Origin: Acridotheres tristis
Lineage: Eukaryota > Chordata > Aves > Passeriformes > Sturnidae
Direction: 5' to 3'
DNA: 64,000 bases
Assembly (NCBI GenBank): GCA_037013685.1
Contig: CM072888.1
Coordinates: forward strand, 2,151,034 to 2,215,033
Both the position numbers and the translations under genes were made by a program. The notes below the pieces were generated by a model that was given only the letters and a program-made list of their open reading frames with translations, was not told the origin of the DNA and made no database searches. Shown here one piece after another: positions 51,601 to 63,903 of this stretch; the first letter of the stretch is position 1; each line of letters opens with the position of its first letter.

Positions 51601-51713
51601 GGTGGCCGCTGCCAGGCAGAGACAGCTCCAGGCGGGAGGAACAACAGTACCCCACTGCCAGGGGGGTCAGGACAGATTTTCCTTAAAATTAGTGTATCAA
51701 AATACCCTGAGTG
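48691..51713. other. ANK2: Intron 1 of ANK2, no gene seen
   Basis: Intronic, mostly unique. A CAG/GTGACA donor-like site occurs near 49.10 kb, but no start exon can be assigned to it. A short AT-alternating run 'atatatacgtatataac' lies near 49.80 kb. Nothing else is recognised. Confidence 0.6.
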
Positions 51714-51820
51714 TCATAGTAGAATCACGGAGTAGTTTTGGTTTGGAAGGGACTTTTAAAGGCGTTTTAGTTCAAATCTCCTGACACAAGCAGGGACATT
51801 GTCAACTACATCAGGTTCAT
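51714..51820 (-). repeat. CR1 LINE 3' end, reverse orientation
   Basis: 'catagtagaatcacggagta', 'gttttggtttggaagggact', 'tcaaatctcctgacacaagc', 'agggacattgtcaactacat', 'caggtt' follow the reverse complement of the CR1 3' end. About 105 bases are left, antisense to ANK2. Confidence 0.88.
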
Positions 51821-52110
51821 CATCAAGTTTTCTCCTTAGTTTTACAGCAGGCTTTCTGTATGGAGGAACTCGGGATGGTTTGCTGTTTCGTTTTCCTCTC
51901 CTTGCTTGCTCCAAAGTGGGAGAACATGAACTGGCAGCACCTGTCTGCCAGGGTTATGATAAGTAGAGAGTACAATCATTGGTTGTAGCAGTGTTTCAGG
52001 ACTTGGCCATTTCACTACTCTGCAACAGACAATGTGGGAGGGGACTTTCCCAAGAGAAGTTTAAATTTAGTGGGAAAGTAGTTTAATTTTTGTTTCAAGC
52101 AGTAAAAACC

Positions 52111-52129
52111 AGTTGTCCAGTGGACAACT
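52111..52129. repeat. 19-base near-perfect palindrome followed by T run
   Basis: AGTTGTCCA (52111-52119) and TGGACAACT (52121-52129) pair exactly around a single G, and a short T run follows. Although this looks like a bacterial terminator, the eukaryotic context makes that meaning inapplicable. Confidence 0.9.
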
Positions 52130-54101
52130 TTTTATTCTTCTCAACTGCATTAAAGTATTAAATAATATTAACTGTGTCAAAGCCTGAGAACACAGTTCAA
52201 GGCAGAGTGAAATGTCGGCACTCAGAGATCAGGTGCCTGCCTGCTTTTCCTTAGACCAGGCAGAGCCGAGGTGGCTGGAGACAGACAGGGCTGGAGTGCC
52301 ACCGTGTGGTGCTCAGCACCAGCCTTGCCAATACACTCGTGGAAAACATTATCTATTAATGGGAAAAAAACCCCAAATATTAAGCAGTTCTTTCCTCTCC
52401 CTAGGCTCCACTTTGCGCCTTTACTCCTGACTCCTTTGCACTCCTGCAGCAGTGCAGGGTGTGCTGTGCTGTTAGAGTATGTGGTGGTTCCTCTCTGCCA
52501 CGCTTTCCCTCTCTTCACATCTTGAATTAGAGACTGGTTCTTATTCAGAAAGCTCTCTGCTGTGTATCCTTGTGTCCTCAAGGAAGGGAGAAGTTGCCTA
52601 AAGGAGGGGGGAAGGGACTTGTAAATCCTGTCTGCTGGCTGATTGCAGTTACGGACAGGTGAATCCTAGGGATTATGTTGTACTGTTTAGGATTTTGAAA
52701 AGTTTGCACATGTTTCCCTTCAGTATGGAAAAGATGATGTCTCAGGATATCTTTGCATTGTGGAATGGTGGACAATGCAATGACCTTCAAGCCAGCAGCA
52801 ACAAACACTAAATAAGCATGAAAGCACAAGGCTACAAGTGGACCCAGCTGAAAGATGGGGCACAAAGAGTTGAGGTGCCTTTCCTCCTTTTACACCTGAC
52901 CAGCGTGCTCTGCCATGTGGATGTTTTGGCTGAGTCAGTACTCTGACAACCTGCTCCATTGCCCGGTGTCAAATCTCTGTCAAAGGACTGCTGGTTGGGG
53001 CTTTACTTGGAGATTTTGGAGTCAGAGAGGTTTTTGAAGTCCCCAATGAATATATTAGTGCCTGACTAGTGTGTTCCTTCTTTTCTGGGAGCTGTTCTAC
53101 TTTACATAAATAAGTATTTTAATTGGATCTTTAATTCATTGAGGTGATGGGACACCTGGGACTTTAAATCTAGGTTTCTCACATCCCTGGTGATGTGTTA
53201 AATGTTAGCTAGTGTTTGTTATATGTCACTGAAAAGTCTAGCTTCTGGCTTTTCTATACAGGCCAGTTAACTGCTACAGTGAAACTCATTGTGTGTGATT
53301 GTGCCGTTGGCTTGTCTTGAAAGGAGTTCTCAGTCTGGCAGCTCTGTGAGCCAGGAGGGAGAATTACCTCTGTTACACACTCTGCTCACAGGTGTTCCAG
53401 GACCATGAAGAGGGCAGAGTGGAATTAAAATGCTGCTTTAATCCAGTGCTGCCTGTTGTGCAGATAGAAGCTTGTTTTGCTATTTGCAAGAGCTTGAGGA
53501 TGATAAACTGAGGGAAAGCCTGGGATGAAGTAGATCTTTGGTCTAGGCTGGCACATTTAAGTTCTTTTTGTTTATCTTTGTAGCATTAGGTTTCTACTTG
53601 CTGCCTTTATCCCTTTCCAATACAGAGCTCAGCCTTAACCCATATGAATGAATCATCTGCCCTTTTGCCACTTATGTACAAATGATATGTTCAGCTCAGA
53701 TTTGAGCCTCTCGCCCTCTGGCAGCAAAGCCAGCTTTGCTTAGGTTTGTGTAGAAATACTTCTAGTCCATGCCCACCTCAGTTCACAATCAATTTAACCC
53801 TGCTCAGCCAGATGTCTGATTGCCAAGTGAGAGTATCCATCCCTTTTGTGACTTTGAGAGTAAGGACAAGGAAATGGGTACATTTCCATAGTCTTTATTC
53901 ATAATTTCTAATTCTGTTGACTTGGTGAAATGTTGAATCACAAAGTGCTGTAGGGACAGTGAAGTGATGAATACAGCTGAGTTTCCAGCAAGGCTCCCAG
54001 TTACATCAGGCCTGTCAGATTACAGCATGCTCTTGCAAGAAGGTGGTTTTGGTGATGTTCTCTGCAGTGCATTTTCACGTCTCCATAATAGTAAGAGGTT
54101 G

Positions 54102-54129
54102 TTTGGGAAAGTGGTTCCACTTTCCCAAA
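54102..54129. repeat. Perfect 13-bp inverted repeat
   Basis: TTTGGGAAAGTGG (54102-54114) and CCACTTTCCCAAA (54117-54129) are exact reverse complements separated by TT. This is the longest perfect inverted repeat noticed in the window, and chance expectation is about 0.01 for this stem and loop size. It could extrude as a cruciform or act as a dimeric protein-binding site. No gene is adjacent. Confidence 0.95.
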
Positions 54130-55239
54130 AAGACAGCTCCCTTTTTGTAAGGTCTTTATTCCCAAGGCTCCTAAGAAGTCGTAAAGTGTTTTTTTCAGAA
54201 ATTATTCTTGTTAGAAAGATACTACTTTTCAAAGTGAAGGTGATTAATCTAGACAGCACTGCTTCTGTTCAGTGAATTGGGAGCCATTCCTGTTAGTTGT
54301 TTGAAAAGACATATTCTTCGTCTTCCACAGGAATTAATGGAAATTGAAGGCACTTTGGGAACAGATTCATGATAATAGGTGTTTTGTGCTAGGTGTATCT
54401 CCTGATTTTAGGGTATGCTTTGTTTCACATAACTGAAGGTGTACTGGTATGGACAAGTTCTTTTACGTGATGAGTTCACAATGAAAGAAAATGCTGTGCA
54501 TCAAATGTATATTTTTGTGTGTGTGTCTTTGAGGAGTTTTTCAGTATACGGTCCCCATAAACACAGGCCTGGAAGCCAAAACATAAAAATTCTACTACAG
54601 TATTACCTTAGGAAGGACAAGAAACAAGCTGGTATTTGAAAGTGAGATTTGTGTTACGTTTTTAAGTCACAGAAGGACAACGAGCTACATCCTCTGTGAT
54701 TTCTGAGGAATCTGTGTATTTAGCTGACTCAAAAATGACTTTTAAAATTGATACCACTTGGAAAAGTTATTTGTAATAGGTTATGAAATGCTCTTAAAAG
54801 GTCACCTAGCAGGTGATTACTGAAGAGTGCAGATGACTGATCCAAGACCAACAGAAGCAGGAGGGAGGCTGGGCCTTCCAGAAGTGCCCTGTACCCTGGT
54901 CAGAGGCCCGTGGCCTCTTGCTGTGTTTGGTGCTGAGACCTGCCTTTCTGGCCTTTGTCTGTCATGTAGGGAAAAACATGCCTTCATTTCTGCTGCCTTG
55001 GCTGTTTGAATCTTCGCAGGTGCTTCCTCTAGAAATTGCCCTGTAGTCTGTATCTTTGGAATTCACAAAGATACCAAGAGTATTTGTGCTACAGGAGTAT
55101 CTTGTTCTGTCTTACCCTAAACCGTGGTTGTGTTTCAGCCATCCCAAAACTTTGTAGTTGGGCTGTTTTGATACTGAAATAACTGTCGCTGGCCATGTCA
55201 GAAGCGTGCCCAGCACGTCAAAGCAGGTGGTTCTTCCCC

Positions 55240-55696
55240 TCTGCTCTCTTCTTATGAGACCCCAGCTGGGGCCTCCAGCCCTCAGGGGCTGGGCACAGGA
55301 GAGACATGGACCTGTTGGAGCAGACACAGAGGAGCCCATGAAGGTGCTCAGTGATGGAGCAGTGCTGCTCTGGAGCCAGGCTGGCAGAGTTGGGGTGTTC
55401 AGCCCAAAGGGGCTACAGGAGAGCTGGAGAGGGGCATGTAGGGCTAGAATAACTGAGAAAGGGGTAGTTTTGGACTAGATAGCTGGGAGAAATTCTTCCC
55501 TGTGAAGGTGGTGAGGCCCTGGCACAGGTGGCCCAGGGAAGCTGTGGCTTCCCCATCCCTGGAAGTGGCCAAGACCAGGTTGGACAGGGCTAGTGGAAGG
55601 CATTGGGGCAGTGGAAGGAGTCTCTGCCCATGGTAGGGAGTGAGACTGAATGAGCTTTAAGGTGCCTCCAACACAAATGGTTCTGTGACTGTATGA
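55240..55696 (+). repeat. CR1 LINE, longest copy in the window, internally deleted
   Basis: About 455 bases follow the CR1 3' portion: 'cttatgagaccccagctggg', 'gagacatggacctgttggag', 'gttggggtgttcagccc', 'gctacaggagagctggagag', 'gaaattcttccctgtgaagg', 'tggtgaggccctggcacagg', 'tccctggaagtggccaagac', ending 'ggttctgtgactgtatgaa'. Between 'ttcagccc' and 'ctacaggagagc' the usual 'ctggagaagagaagg…' stretch is missing, so the copy has an internal deletion. It has no functional reverse transcriptase frame. Confidence 0.95.
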
Positions 55697-55879
55697 AATG
55701 TGAATCCAAGGCTGCTTTAGCATTGCTTCACCAGGAGAGGGGGATCGTTTGCCATCCCTTCCCCCGGCACTCCTGGTGGGAAGCTGGACATTCTGTGCTT
55801 CACTTGCCTCCGTATTTCCAGAAACAAGCCTGTGCCACAGGAAGCACATCTGCCTTTCTTAGATTTTGAAACCTGACTT

Positions 55880-56110
55880 TTCAGTGGCTGCAGAGGGGGA
55901 CCAGGACGTGTCCCTAGCGGCTCCCAACTCCTCTGCTTTGCGTTCCGGGTGTTTCCCTCCGCTCCTCGGTGCATCCCCGCCCCAGGCGCTCTCCAGGGTG
56001 CTGGGCTCTCTCCAGGGTGCTGTGCCAAGGGCACCGCGACTCCTCTGCCGTGAGTGCCCGAGGGGAGCACAAAGTGCACGGCCTTGGGATTCACTCTGCA
56101 GCAAATTCTG
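55880..56110. other. GC-rich patch with 19-bp tandem duplication
   Basis: The sequence becomes GC-rich with scattered CpGs ('ttgcgttccgggtgtttccc', 'tcctcggtgcatccccgccc'). CTCTCCAGGGTGCTG occurs at 55989-56003 and again at 56008-56022, a 19-base period. It is too small for a firm CpG-island call but may be a weak regulatory region. Confidence 0.4.
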
Positions 56111-59100
56111 TACGTTCTTTTCCTGTCCTTTCCAAAGAAATGTCTGCCAAAGGCACCGTTTGGCTACGTATATGGAATTCGGTATTCCATAAGCCATAAT
56201 GATGTGTCTGTATTGGTTTGGTCACACATTGGAACCACTCAAGTCATTTGGTGGGGGAAGAGACTCCATGAGTAAAGGAATCGCACCCTCTTTCCTTGGT
56301 GAGGCTAAGGTGAAGAACATCTAGCTTAGAAAAAATGTTTTCTGTATTACTGTGTTTACTATGGTTGTTAATTTGGGGTGTATTTTATATTGTGTCTGAG
56401 AGCTTTTGAGAATCCTTAGCGCAAAACGTTATCCTCTGGTTTTATAAACTAGTAGCAGACAGGTCTTCTATTGTTAGAAACAGTGGGAAAGTCCATATGT
56501 GTACATATGAAATAATAATTGTATAAGTAATGATCAGTCAAGCCTTTGATTTGGTCACTATGGTCAGGTAGCCTCTGAATTTGTTCAAACATGAACTCTT
56601 GTCACCTGGTCCAACACTGAAGTGCAGGCACACTTCTACACATAACAGCAAGGTTGCTTAAGCAGAGCTGATTATGTGCAGCAGCAAGGTTGCAACTGAA
56701 AGGATTTTAAGTGGATGAGATGTGGGTCACAGTAGCTTAAGGCGTCCAGTGGTAAACAAGTCGGTTTTCCTGTAATAAGCTCTTGCTGCTCTGGCATAAT
56801 TATTTTTCATATTGTTATAATTGGTAAAATTATTTTAATTTTTATCACCTTAGCTTTGATAGAACAGAATTCTGTTTCCAGATCAACAGATGTTTCTGTT
56901 AACCTGTTTATACTACATAGAACACTGTAGTTCAGCCCCATTATTGTAACAGGATTTCTGAATGAACTGAATTACTACATCAGGTAGGTCAGTGGGGTTA
57001 GAATGGAGAGCCCTCCTTTTCACTCCTCAGGCTGGTCGTTGGCAGTATTCCCCTTGTTTTTGGGAAAACAAGTAATAGAACCTTTATATTACAAGCGGTG
57101 TGATTGATCAGTCAGGGACACAAGTGAAATATACGCAGGTATCTCCCAGCTTGTAATTTGCTTTTTGTGACTTTCTCCTAGATAATTACCCTTAAGCTTG
57201 AAATATGTGCTGTATCAGGATGCAGGATTAGAGAAGGAGCATTCCCTCAGGCTGTTGGAGCACTTGTCTGTGGCACCAGGTGGTAGTGGGGGAGCAGCAG
57301 GATGGAAGCAGACCCCAGCAAGCTCCCCTGCCCTTGGCTGCAGGTGACCTTCCTTGTGTTGTGAGTGGAGCAGGCACCAGGCTGGGAAGCTGCACCTGCA
57401 GAAGGTGGGGCCCTGGCCCTTTGCAGCAGGTCCAGCAATGTAACTGCAGGATGAGGCAATGTGAGAAGTGAGCCTGGGGAACGCAGTGGGCACTTTTCAG
57501 ACCTGACAGATCTGAAGCACCTTCACAATGGTCCCTTGGATCCTTCTTTATTGTTTTTGTTAAAAGCTGCTTCTGCCCTCACAAGACCAGAACCAAACAG
57601 AGTAACCAAAGGTGAAAGCAGGTAGGGCAGGAAGGAAGACAAGAAGGCACATTGCAATGTTGAATTAAATGATCAAAGTCCTGTTCCCAAACCCATTGGA
57701 ATCAATAAAATGTCTGCTGTTGCCCTTAGTGAGCTATTGCAAGAGGCCCTGTTTGACTTAGTTAAAATAGAATGTGACATCAATGTTTTCAATCAATATG
57801 AAAACAAATGCAACTGGAGCAATATTTGGAGTTAATGCAACTTAGCAATCATTGGAAAACCACAGGATGGACGTGCTTGCTAGAAATACCTATCTGTAGT
57901 TTATTTAGGATGCTGATGAAACAAATATGTTTCTTGAATTGCCAACTTGGATGCAGCTGGGATATCTCTATCTTATATCTGGGATATTTCTTTAAACCAG
58001 AAGCATCAGTCTCTGAAGGGCCTATCTACATCCTTCGTGTTTGGGAAGCTGTGGGTGTGTGCAAAGCCCTTCTGTGCCATGGCACAGTTTGGGCAGCAAG
58101 AAAGGTTGACTGCAAGGATTTTCATGATTCTATAATGGCAATTATCTTATCTTGACTCCTTGCTGGTCTGTAAGTGCTCACCTCTCTCAATGGTGCTTGG
58201 GGAATGTAGTTGAGATATAGAACTTGGCCCTCACATGTTGTGGATGCTGGAAATTCAGAAAGGGTCAGAGAAGGGCTGCACAAGGTTGTGGAAAACAGCC
58301 GGTGAGGAGGGCTGCATAACTGGAAATGCTTTGTACAGATGTCCAGCAGTCTGAAACAACCAGAAGCTGCTGGAGTACTTGACATTATCATCCATGTTTG
58401 TCCTTTTATACCCTTTGTTAGTTACCCAATTTTTGCCCATTGTTGGAGCCAGAAGAAAGACTTGGGTCTCATCCCACAGTGACTGCTTTCATTTTACTAG
58501 GAACATATTATCTCATTTTCTTTGTCCACGATATAGGCAAAGTAATTTTATAAGAGCAGATTACTATTTCCAGTAGCTCTTCCAAGATGAAGGTAGCTAA
58601 GCAGTATGTCTTTTTTCCCCTTGGGTTAATTATTAATTTCAGTTCAACACTGACAAATATTAAATGCACACCTCCAAGACAGAAACCTTCTGGGGTGTGG
58701 TGGGGTGGTATTTGAAATATTACTGTGTCATCTGTGATATGTTCTTGGTGATGACCACTAAAGGTGGCAGTGCTGTGATTTATACTCTGGTAGTCTAACA
58801 CAGGAGAAGGGAAAGATACTAAAACTGGTGTGATTTAGGTACATTCCTTCCTCAACTTGCCTCTTAATTTCTTTGGTATTGCTTGCTTTTCAATTAATAA
58901 AATAGATATACTCAAGGTACAGAAAAAGGCAGGACATAGTTTTATATATCATCTTCTCAGTTCCAGTTCAGTGACACTAATTTCCAGCACAGAACTTAGA
59001 GGAACACATTGTCTTTGCATATTCAGTAAAATAAGAATGAGAAAATTGAGAGCTTTTTTTTAACCTTAATATATTTTCTCTCAGGAAATAGAAAATGAAA

Positions 59101-60079
59101 CCCATATGGCATGGATACCTGATTGCCAACTTACTTCCAGAGATATTATACCTTTAGAATTAAATACCTATAGAATAATTAGTATGTGATTAGTAACTAA
59201 GGATGTGGGTTAAACAGTGGCTGATACAGGAAGCAATTTATAACTGTAACCTGTGCTTCCATGGTTAGCTTTGTGCTTTTACTTTCTGCAAGGATTACTC
59301 TGCTGCTTTTCTAGGAATTTTCTACGTAGTCCTGTAGGTACTGAACTGGCTGGATATGCTAATACACACAATCCCTCTGAATAATCTTAAATAGTTGAAT
59401 TAAGTACATTGTTACTCTGCCCTGGCATTTCCAAGTATTTTTGTGCCTATTAACCGATTGCATCACCTCCATCCACATCCCTCAAGGGGAGGTGTTGAGA
59501 GAAGAGCTTTCAGAGCAGAGGCCGAGGGCTGCCCACCTCTGCCATTTAGCCTGACTGCAAGAACAGAGGGGAGGTCTTTATCCGTGCCTGTGGATGGAGG
59601 CAAGCTAATTCAGTGAGCCAGGGCTCTCTGCTTTCCAGGCCACTCATGGCTGTGTGCACACCTCCAAGCCTGGCCTAACATGTCCTGCCTCTCAGCAAGG
59701 AGCAGAAGTTTAAATCAGCACAAAATTCGTAGGGACAGGGATGATGGTTGTTGCAGATTTTGCAAAATAGCTCGTAGATGCACCTGTGCACTATCGTGTG
59801 CAAATTAGGCAGGGCATCACTTTGGAGGGAGCCTAATTCCCCTTTGGAGTTGTAATCTGCATTGTCCAGAAGGGCTTTCCATGATAGTATACAAAATACT
59901 GAGTGGCCTCGGACACACCTTTACCATTTTTAGCTGTTTGAAAACGGTTTTGATTTCCAGGCAGTTTCCTGAATGTGCTAGAGCTCAGAACTGGAAACAA
60001 CTGTTTCTGTTGTTTCTCTATTCTGGTTATGAAGCATGAAAGGCTTTTCCCACTCCATCAATGCCATCAATGCCTCCCC

Positions 60080-60100
60080 TTTTTTTTTTTTTTTTTTTTT
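60080..60100. repeat. 21-base poly-T tract
   Basis: Uninterrupted T run in the intron, with no recognised element beside it. Confidence 0.95.
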
Positions 60101-61014
60101 GGTACCTTTGGGAGCAAATTTGAGTCACGCTTCCTCGGCATGGTTTCTCGGCTTGATTTTAACTTGGTTTTTGCACTGCCCACATGATTTATGTAGAGAG
60201 AAGCTAATTTTTGTGAGCTGGACCCCTGATAGTGGATATGCTTCAGGGAAGATAATCACTTGTTTACATCCTCTCTTTTTGCACTCAATTACTGTTGGGC
60301 TTCACCCACTAGGTTTTTATAGACTGCAGTGGTTTGGTGGTTTGCTCAGCAAATCAAGTCTGTCTGCCTGAAAGCTGGCAGGTAAAGGCTGGTGCTGGTT
60401 CATAGCTGTGGCCATTGCAGCACTGCAGTGCTGACACTGAGTGTCTCAGCTGGTGGGGCAGGTCAGAAAACATAACCTGGAGACTGTGAAATCAGCAGAT
60501 CAGGTCAGGAAGCTGATGATTAATGCCAGTTTGTGAACAGGCAGACAGGAGCTGGAACTCCAGTTAAGCATCCCCATCTTGGTATCTCATGATGAGGTTC
60601 ATCACTTGGAGCCTGTTCACAGATCCCACAGGGCTCTGTACAGGTTGGAGCCTTATAAGCTTTATTATCCCCAATGGGAATTTGTTGCATCTCATGAGTT
60701 CTGTTTTTTCTTTCTAAGCTGAGGATGACACATGCATTTCAGAGAAAACCCACCCTTTTTCTGGAACTGTGTTCTTCTGTTATTGTACATCTGCCCACTC
60801 TCCCACTCCCCTCCCACACACCGTTTGTGACAGCATCACTGTATATTCTGCTTTTCTGATGTAGCACCTCCACAATACATTTTGTGTGTTTAGGGGAAAA
60901 TTGCTCAGTCTCCATTTTTACTTGAAAATGTAATCTTCAGACTGATGTCTGTGGAAGGATTTTTTTTGTTAGGATCTGTATACGCAGTGCAATGACAAGC
61001 CTGTTTCTCCTCTC

Positions 61015-61033
61015 TTTTTTTTTTTTTTTTTTT
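61015..61033. repeat. 19-base poly-T tract
   Basis: Uninterrupted T run; a second run of 14 T lies at 61162-61175. Neither is linked to a recognisable retroposed element. Confidence 0.95.
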
Positions 61034-62989
61034 AAACTTAAATTAAAAAAGGAACACGTCTTTCCTGGAGGAACATAAGCTGTGTCTAATATTGATACAT
61101 ACTTTATGTTCTTCTCCCTAGACAAGATATGTTATTTCCAAAATAATCTATTGAAAGTAACTTTTTTTTTTTTTTGGCCATAAAACAATGCTATATTTTT
61201 ATGTCTCTTTGAGGTTAGGGGAGAAAATGTTTGTGGAATATAGGCCTGAAGTTCTTCTTTACAAGTAATCTTATAAGGAATATTTCCTATTTCATCAGTT
61301 GTTCAGTTCCAGTGTCTGATGTTTTTCTCTTGTGTAGCCTGGGTTAGAAAGTACATCAAGTCCTTGGTTAACTTGAAGTGAGTTTTCTTAAAGAGTAATT
61401 ATTTGATACTGAGGTGATGAGCCTACATGTATCAAATCATCAACATATGACAAACTGTTTAATAATAATGACTACCATTAACCGTGTATGCCATAAACTG
61501 TGTATACTCCTGTGTATCAAACCCTGCTGTGTGCACCATGTCACAGGATTTAAGTGTTTAGTGGCTTAGACACCTTGAATCATGATCAAAGGAAATCCTT
61601 AGACTGGGGTTTTTAGATGTGGTGGCTTGTGATTTGGTCCTTTTTTCAAACTTCTTGTTTAAGATCCCATTAGAAGGTTGGAGAGGTATTAGGAAAGTTC
61701 AGTTCTAGACTACCAGCTATTAATTTCTGGTTTATGTGTGATGGCACCTGTGAGGTCGATACAATGTGAAGAAGACAAGGCATGCTGGAGGGATCAGGGA
61801 TTCCGATTTTCCCCTTTATTTTATTCCTATGGCTGCCTCCACCTGTCTCACTGTTCTGGTGGCTGTTGCTGCAGCCATTTGTGTTTTAGCCATTACCTTT
61901 GTGTAGCCTAGTTTTCCACAAATGGGAACAACTGGGAGAAAGCCTGTATGAAAAGAGGAGCCAGAAGAAGCTTGGCTGGCACTCCCTGCCTTGCTCCTTC
62001 CTATGCCTCCTTCCACTAGGGAAATGTGTTTTTGATTGAATGCACAGATCACTGGCTCAAATACAAAAGATGCTTTTGTAGTTTTCATATATAATCCATT
62101 GTAAAAATTTGGTCCATTATATTCTCAAAGTGAAACCTTATAGTAACAGCAGAAGTCATCAATGAGGATTAGTTCCGTGGTGAACAATAAATGGTCCTGC
62201 TTCACGTGAACTGGAGACCACCAAGTTCTGTGGGTACCACGGCAACGTGCAGGGGGAATTCAGGCTGGTCTATGAGCTGCTGTCACATGAAGAGCTCTCA
62301 GGACATCTGTCACTCATGTGGTGGGGCCGCATTACAGAGAAATTTATGGTGCTTGGCTCTAGGGACAGTTCAGTGCAATTCCCTGAAGTCAGGGAATATA
62401 TTGCAGGGGGAAACTTGGCTCGGGGAATTGTTTCTTTGATTTGGTGAGGTTTGGTGCTGGTGTCGGTGAGGTGCCACATCCCCGGGGAGTGGTGACTAAG
62501 CCAGGGATGCAGACGGCTCTGCTGCACTGGGGAGTCACACCCTGCATCTCTCTCAGCACCTGCCTGAAGAGGCTGGAGCAGTGGTGTTGGAAGGAGCTGA
62601 AATGAGATCAGTTGTCTGCTAGCAACTAATCCAAAGTCTCTTTTGATCTACCTGTGTCCTGTTTGGATGAATAAAAGCTTGATGCTAATAGTGATAAAAG
62701 TTATCCAGTGAGGCAGGAATACAACTTTGATTTGCTGGTTTAGCAGGGGGATAAGCAATGAGGAAATGACAGACCCATCTGTCTTGGATATTAACGCCAG
62801 TAATTACTGTTCCAAACCCAAATGATATTTGGGGAGTGGGGGCGACTAAGTAGCAACATATTGTCACTGTCTCTTTTAGTCGCCGTTGGTCCGCATGTAC
62901 AAGCACTGTCCATCTTCAAGGCAGGCCTTCAGAAGTTGTTTTAGGAAGCTCCAGAGTGCAGCTTTCGGGGTTGAAAAATAACGAGCGGC

Positions 62990-63903
62990 ACCCCTGGTGG
63001 TATTATTTTTGCTTTGGGGTTGAGCTGAGCCGGGCAGGCTGAGCCCAGATTACGCTGCGTGCTCTGCGCTGTCGCTCCTCGCTGCTGAATGCAGCTCTCC
63101 TGATGCAGCCTCACGTGGCTGCAGAGAGGCACAATGAGGACTTGAGCATTGCCAGCCCTTTCCAGGCGTCTCTCCTGCTGCCTGCAGGTGAGCACGCTGA
63201 GCCTGGGCTCTCCCAGCCCCGCACATTTTCCTCCCGGCTTACTATGGAGCACCTCGGCGGTGAGGGAAGATCGTGAGGAGGAGAGAGGAGCAGGAAGGCG
63301 TGTGCCGGGCTCCGGCACAGCCGGTCGCAGCAGCAGCAAGTCACTAAGTCAGACTGCACCATTTTCTTCTCACCCTGTGTAAAGGCGATGTGAGAAGCTG
63401 ACGGGAGCTGCCCCCTCCCCCTCTGGCTGGGGATGCTGAAGTGGAGCCCTCCTCACAGCTAGAAGACGCAGCCTCTCTGGAGGAATCCCAAAAGACCTTC
63501 CCAATTTGGTGATGTGTGTTTAAAGGCTGATTTTTCCTTTCCTTTTTTTTCTCCTCCCTGGGATTTTTTTTCTCCTTCCCAGCTGAGTCTGAAGCCCGCC
63601 TTCTCTTGCAGCCACAGCCAAGCTGAAGGGCTTCCTGCCTGCTAGGAGGTATTTTCTGGCTGCTCCCTGCTCGCGTGTGTGTGGCTGCGGGCACTTTGGC
63701 ACACTGCTCTCCTGCTCCCGAGCAATGGGTGCTGCAGGGGCTGGGGCAGAGCCGTGACCTTTCCTGGGGTGCTGGAGGAGGAAGAGTGGATTACGCCTTG
63801 AACTTCTGGCTCTCAGCCAGTGCCCTTGCGGAAAAAATAAATCACCTGGATATCCGCGTGTGGTGGGAACAGCTTCCTTGGAGCTGGTGTTTTCCTCGCC
63901 AAA
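62990..63903 (+). promoter_or_regulatory. ANK2: Promoter and leader of the alternative ANK2 start exon
   Basis: GC and CpG content rise from about 62,990 ('gagcggcacccctggtggta') and stay raised to the start codon at 63,904. A CACGTG E-box lies at 63112-63117. There is no clear TATA box. A strong donor, CTGCAG/GTGAGC (after 63,187), and a strong acceptor with a long T-rich tract ending 'tctccttcccag' (63,582) would define a 395-base leader intron. A second acceptor 'ttctcttgcag' ends at 63,611. A 10-codon upstream ORF begins at ATG 63,725. The exact transcription start is not visible. Confidence 0.6.
63188..63582 (+). other. ANK2: Predicted 5'UTR intron (GT-AG)
   Basis: The interval begins GTGAGC and ends in a pyrimidine tract plus CAG, both close to consensus. 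No coding frame is carried across it, because the frame reaching the donor in phase 0 has a TGA at 63143 and no ATG after it. It would therefore join a non-coding leader exon to the exon with the 63,904 start. This is inference from splice signals only. Confidence 0.45.

Larger units (their letters stand above)
51821..55239. other. ANK2: Intron 1 of ANK2, no gene seen
   Basis: About 3.4 kb of intronic sequence with no supported exon or RNA gene. Two notable inverted repeats (52.11 and 54.10 kb) are listed separately. Confidence 0.65.
55697..62989. other. ANK2: Intron 1 of ANK2, last part; no gene seen
   Basis: Intronic with respect to the 29.3 kb start. Apart from the GC-rich patch near 56 kb, small inverted repeats (for example TATGGAAT/ATTCCATA at 56171-56191 and CAGCACTGCAGTGCTG at 60418-60433), poly-T tracts near 60.08, 61.02 and 61.16 kb and an X-box-like word at 62.23 kb, nothing is recognised. 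Confidence 0.65.

Noticed and set aside
4687..54129. Reading hairpins as microRNA precursors
   Set aside because: Stems of 10-13 bp with 2-6 base loops are much shorter than a microRNA precursor and the flanks do not extend the pairing.
55158..55478. 106-codon plus-strand open frame
   Set aside because: Most of it lies in CR1 3' sequence, downstream of where CR1 coding frames end.
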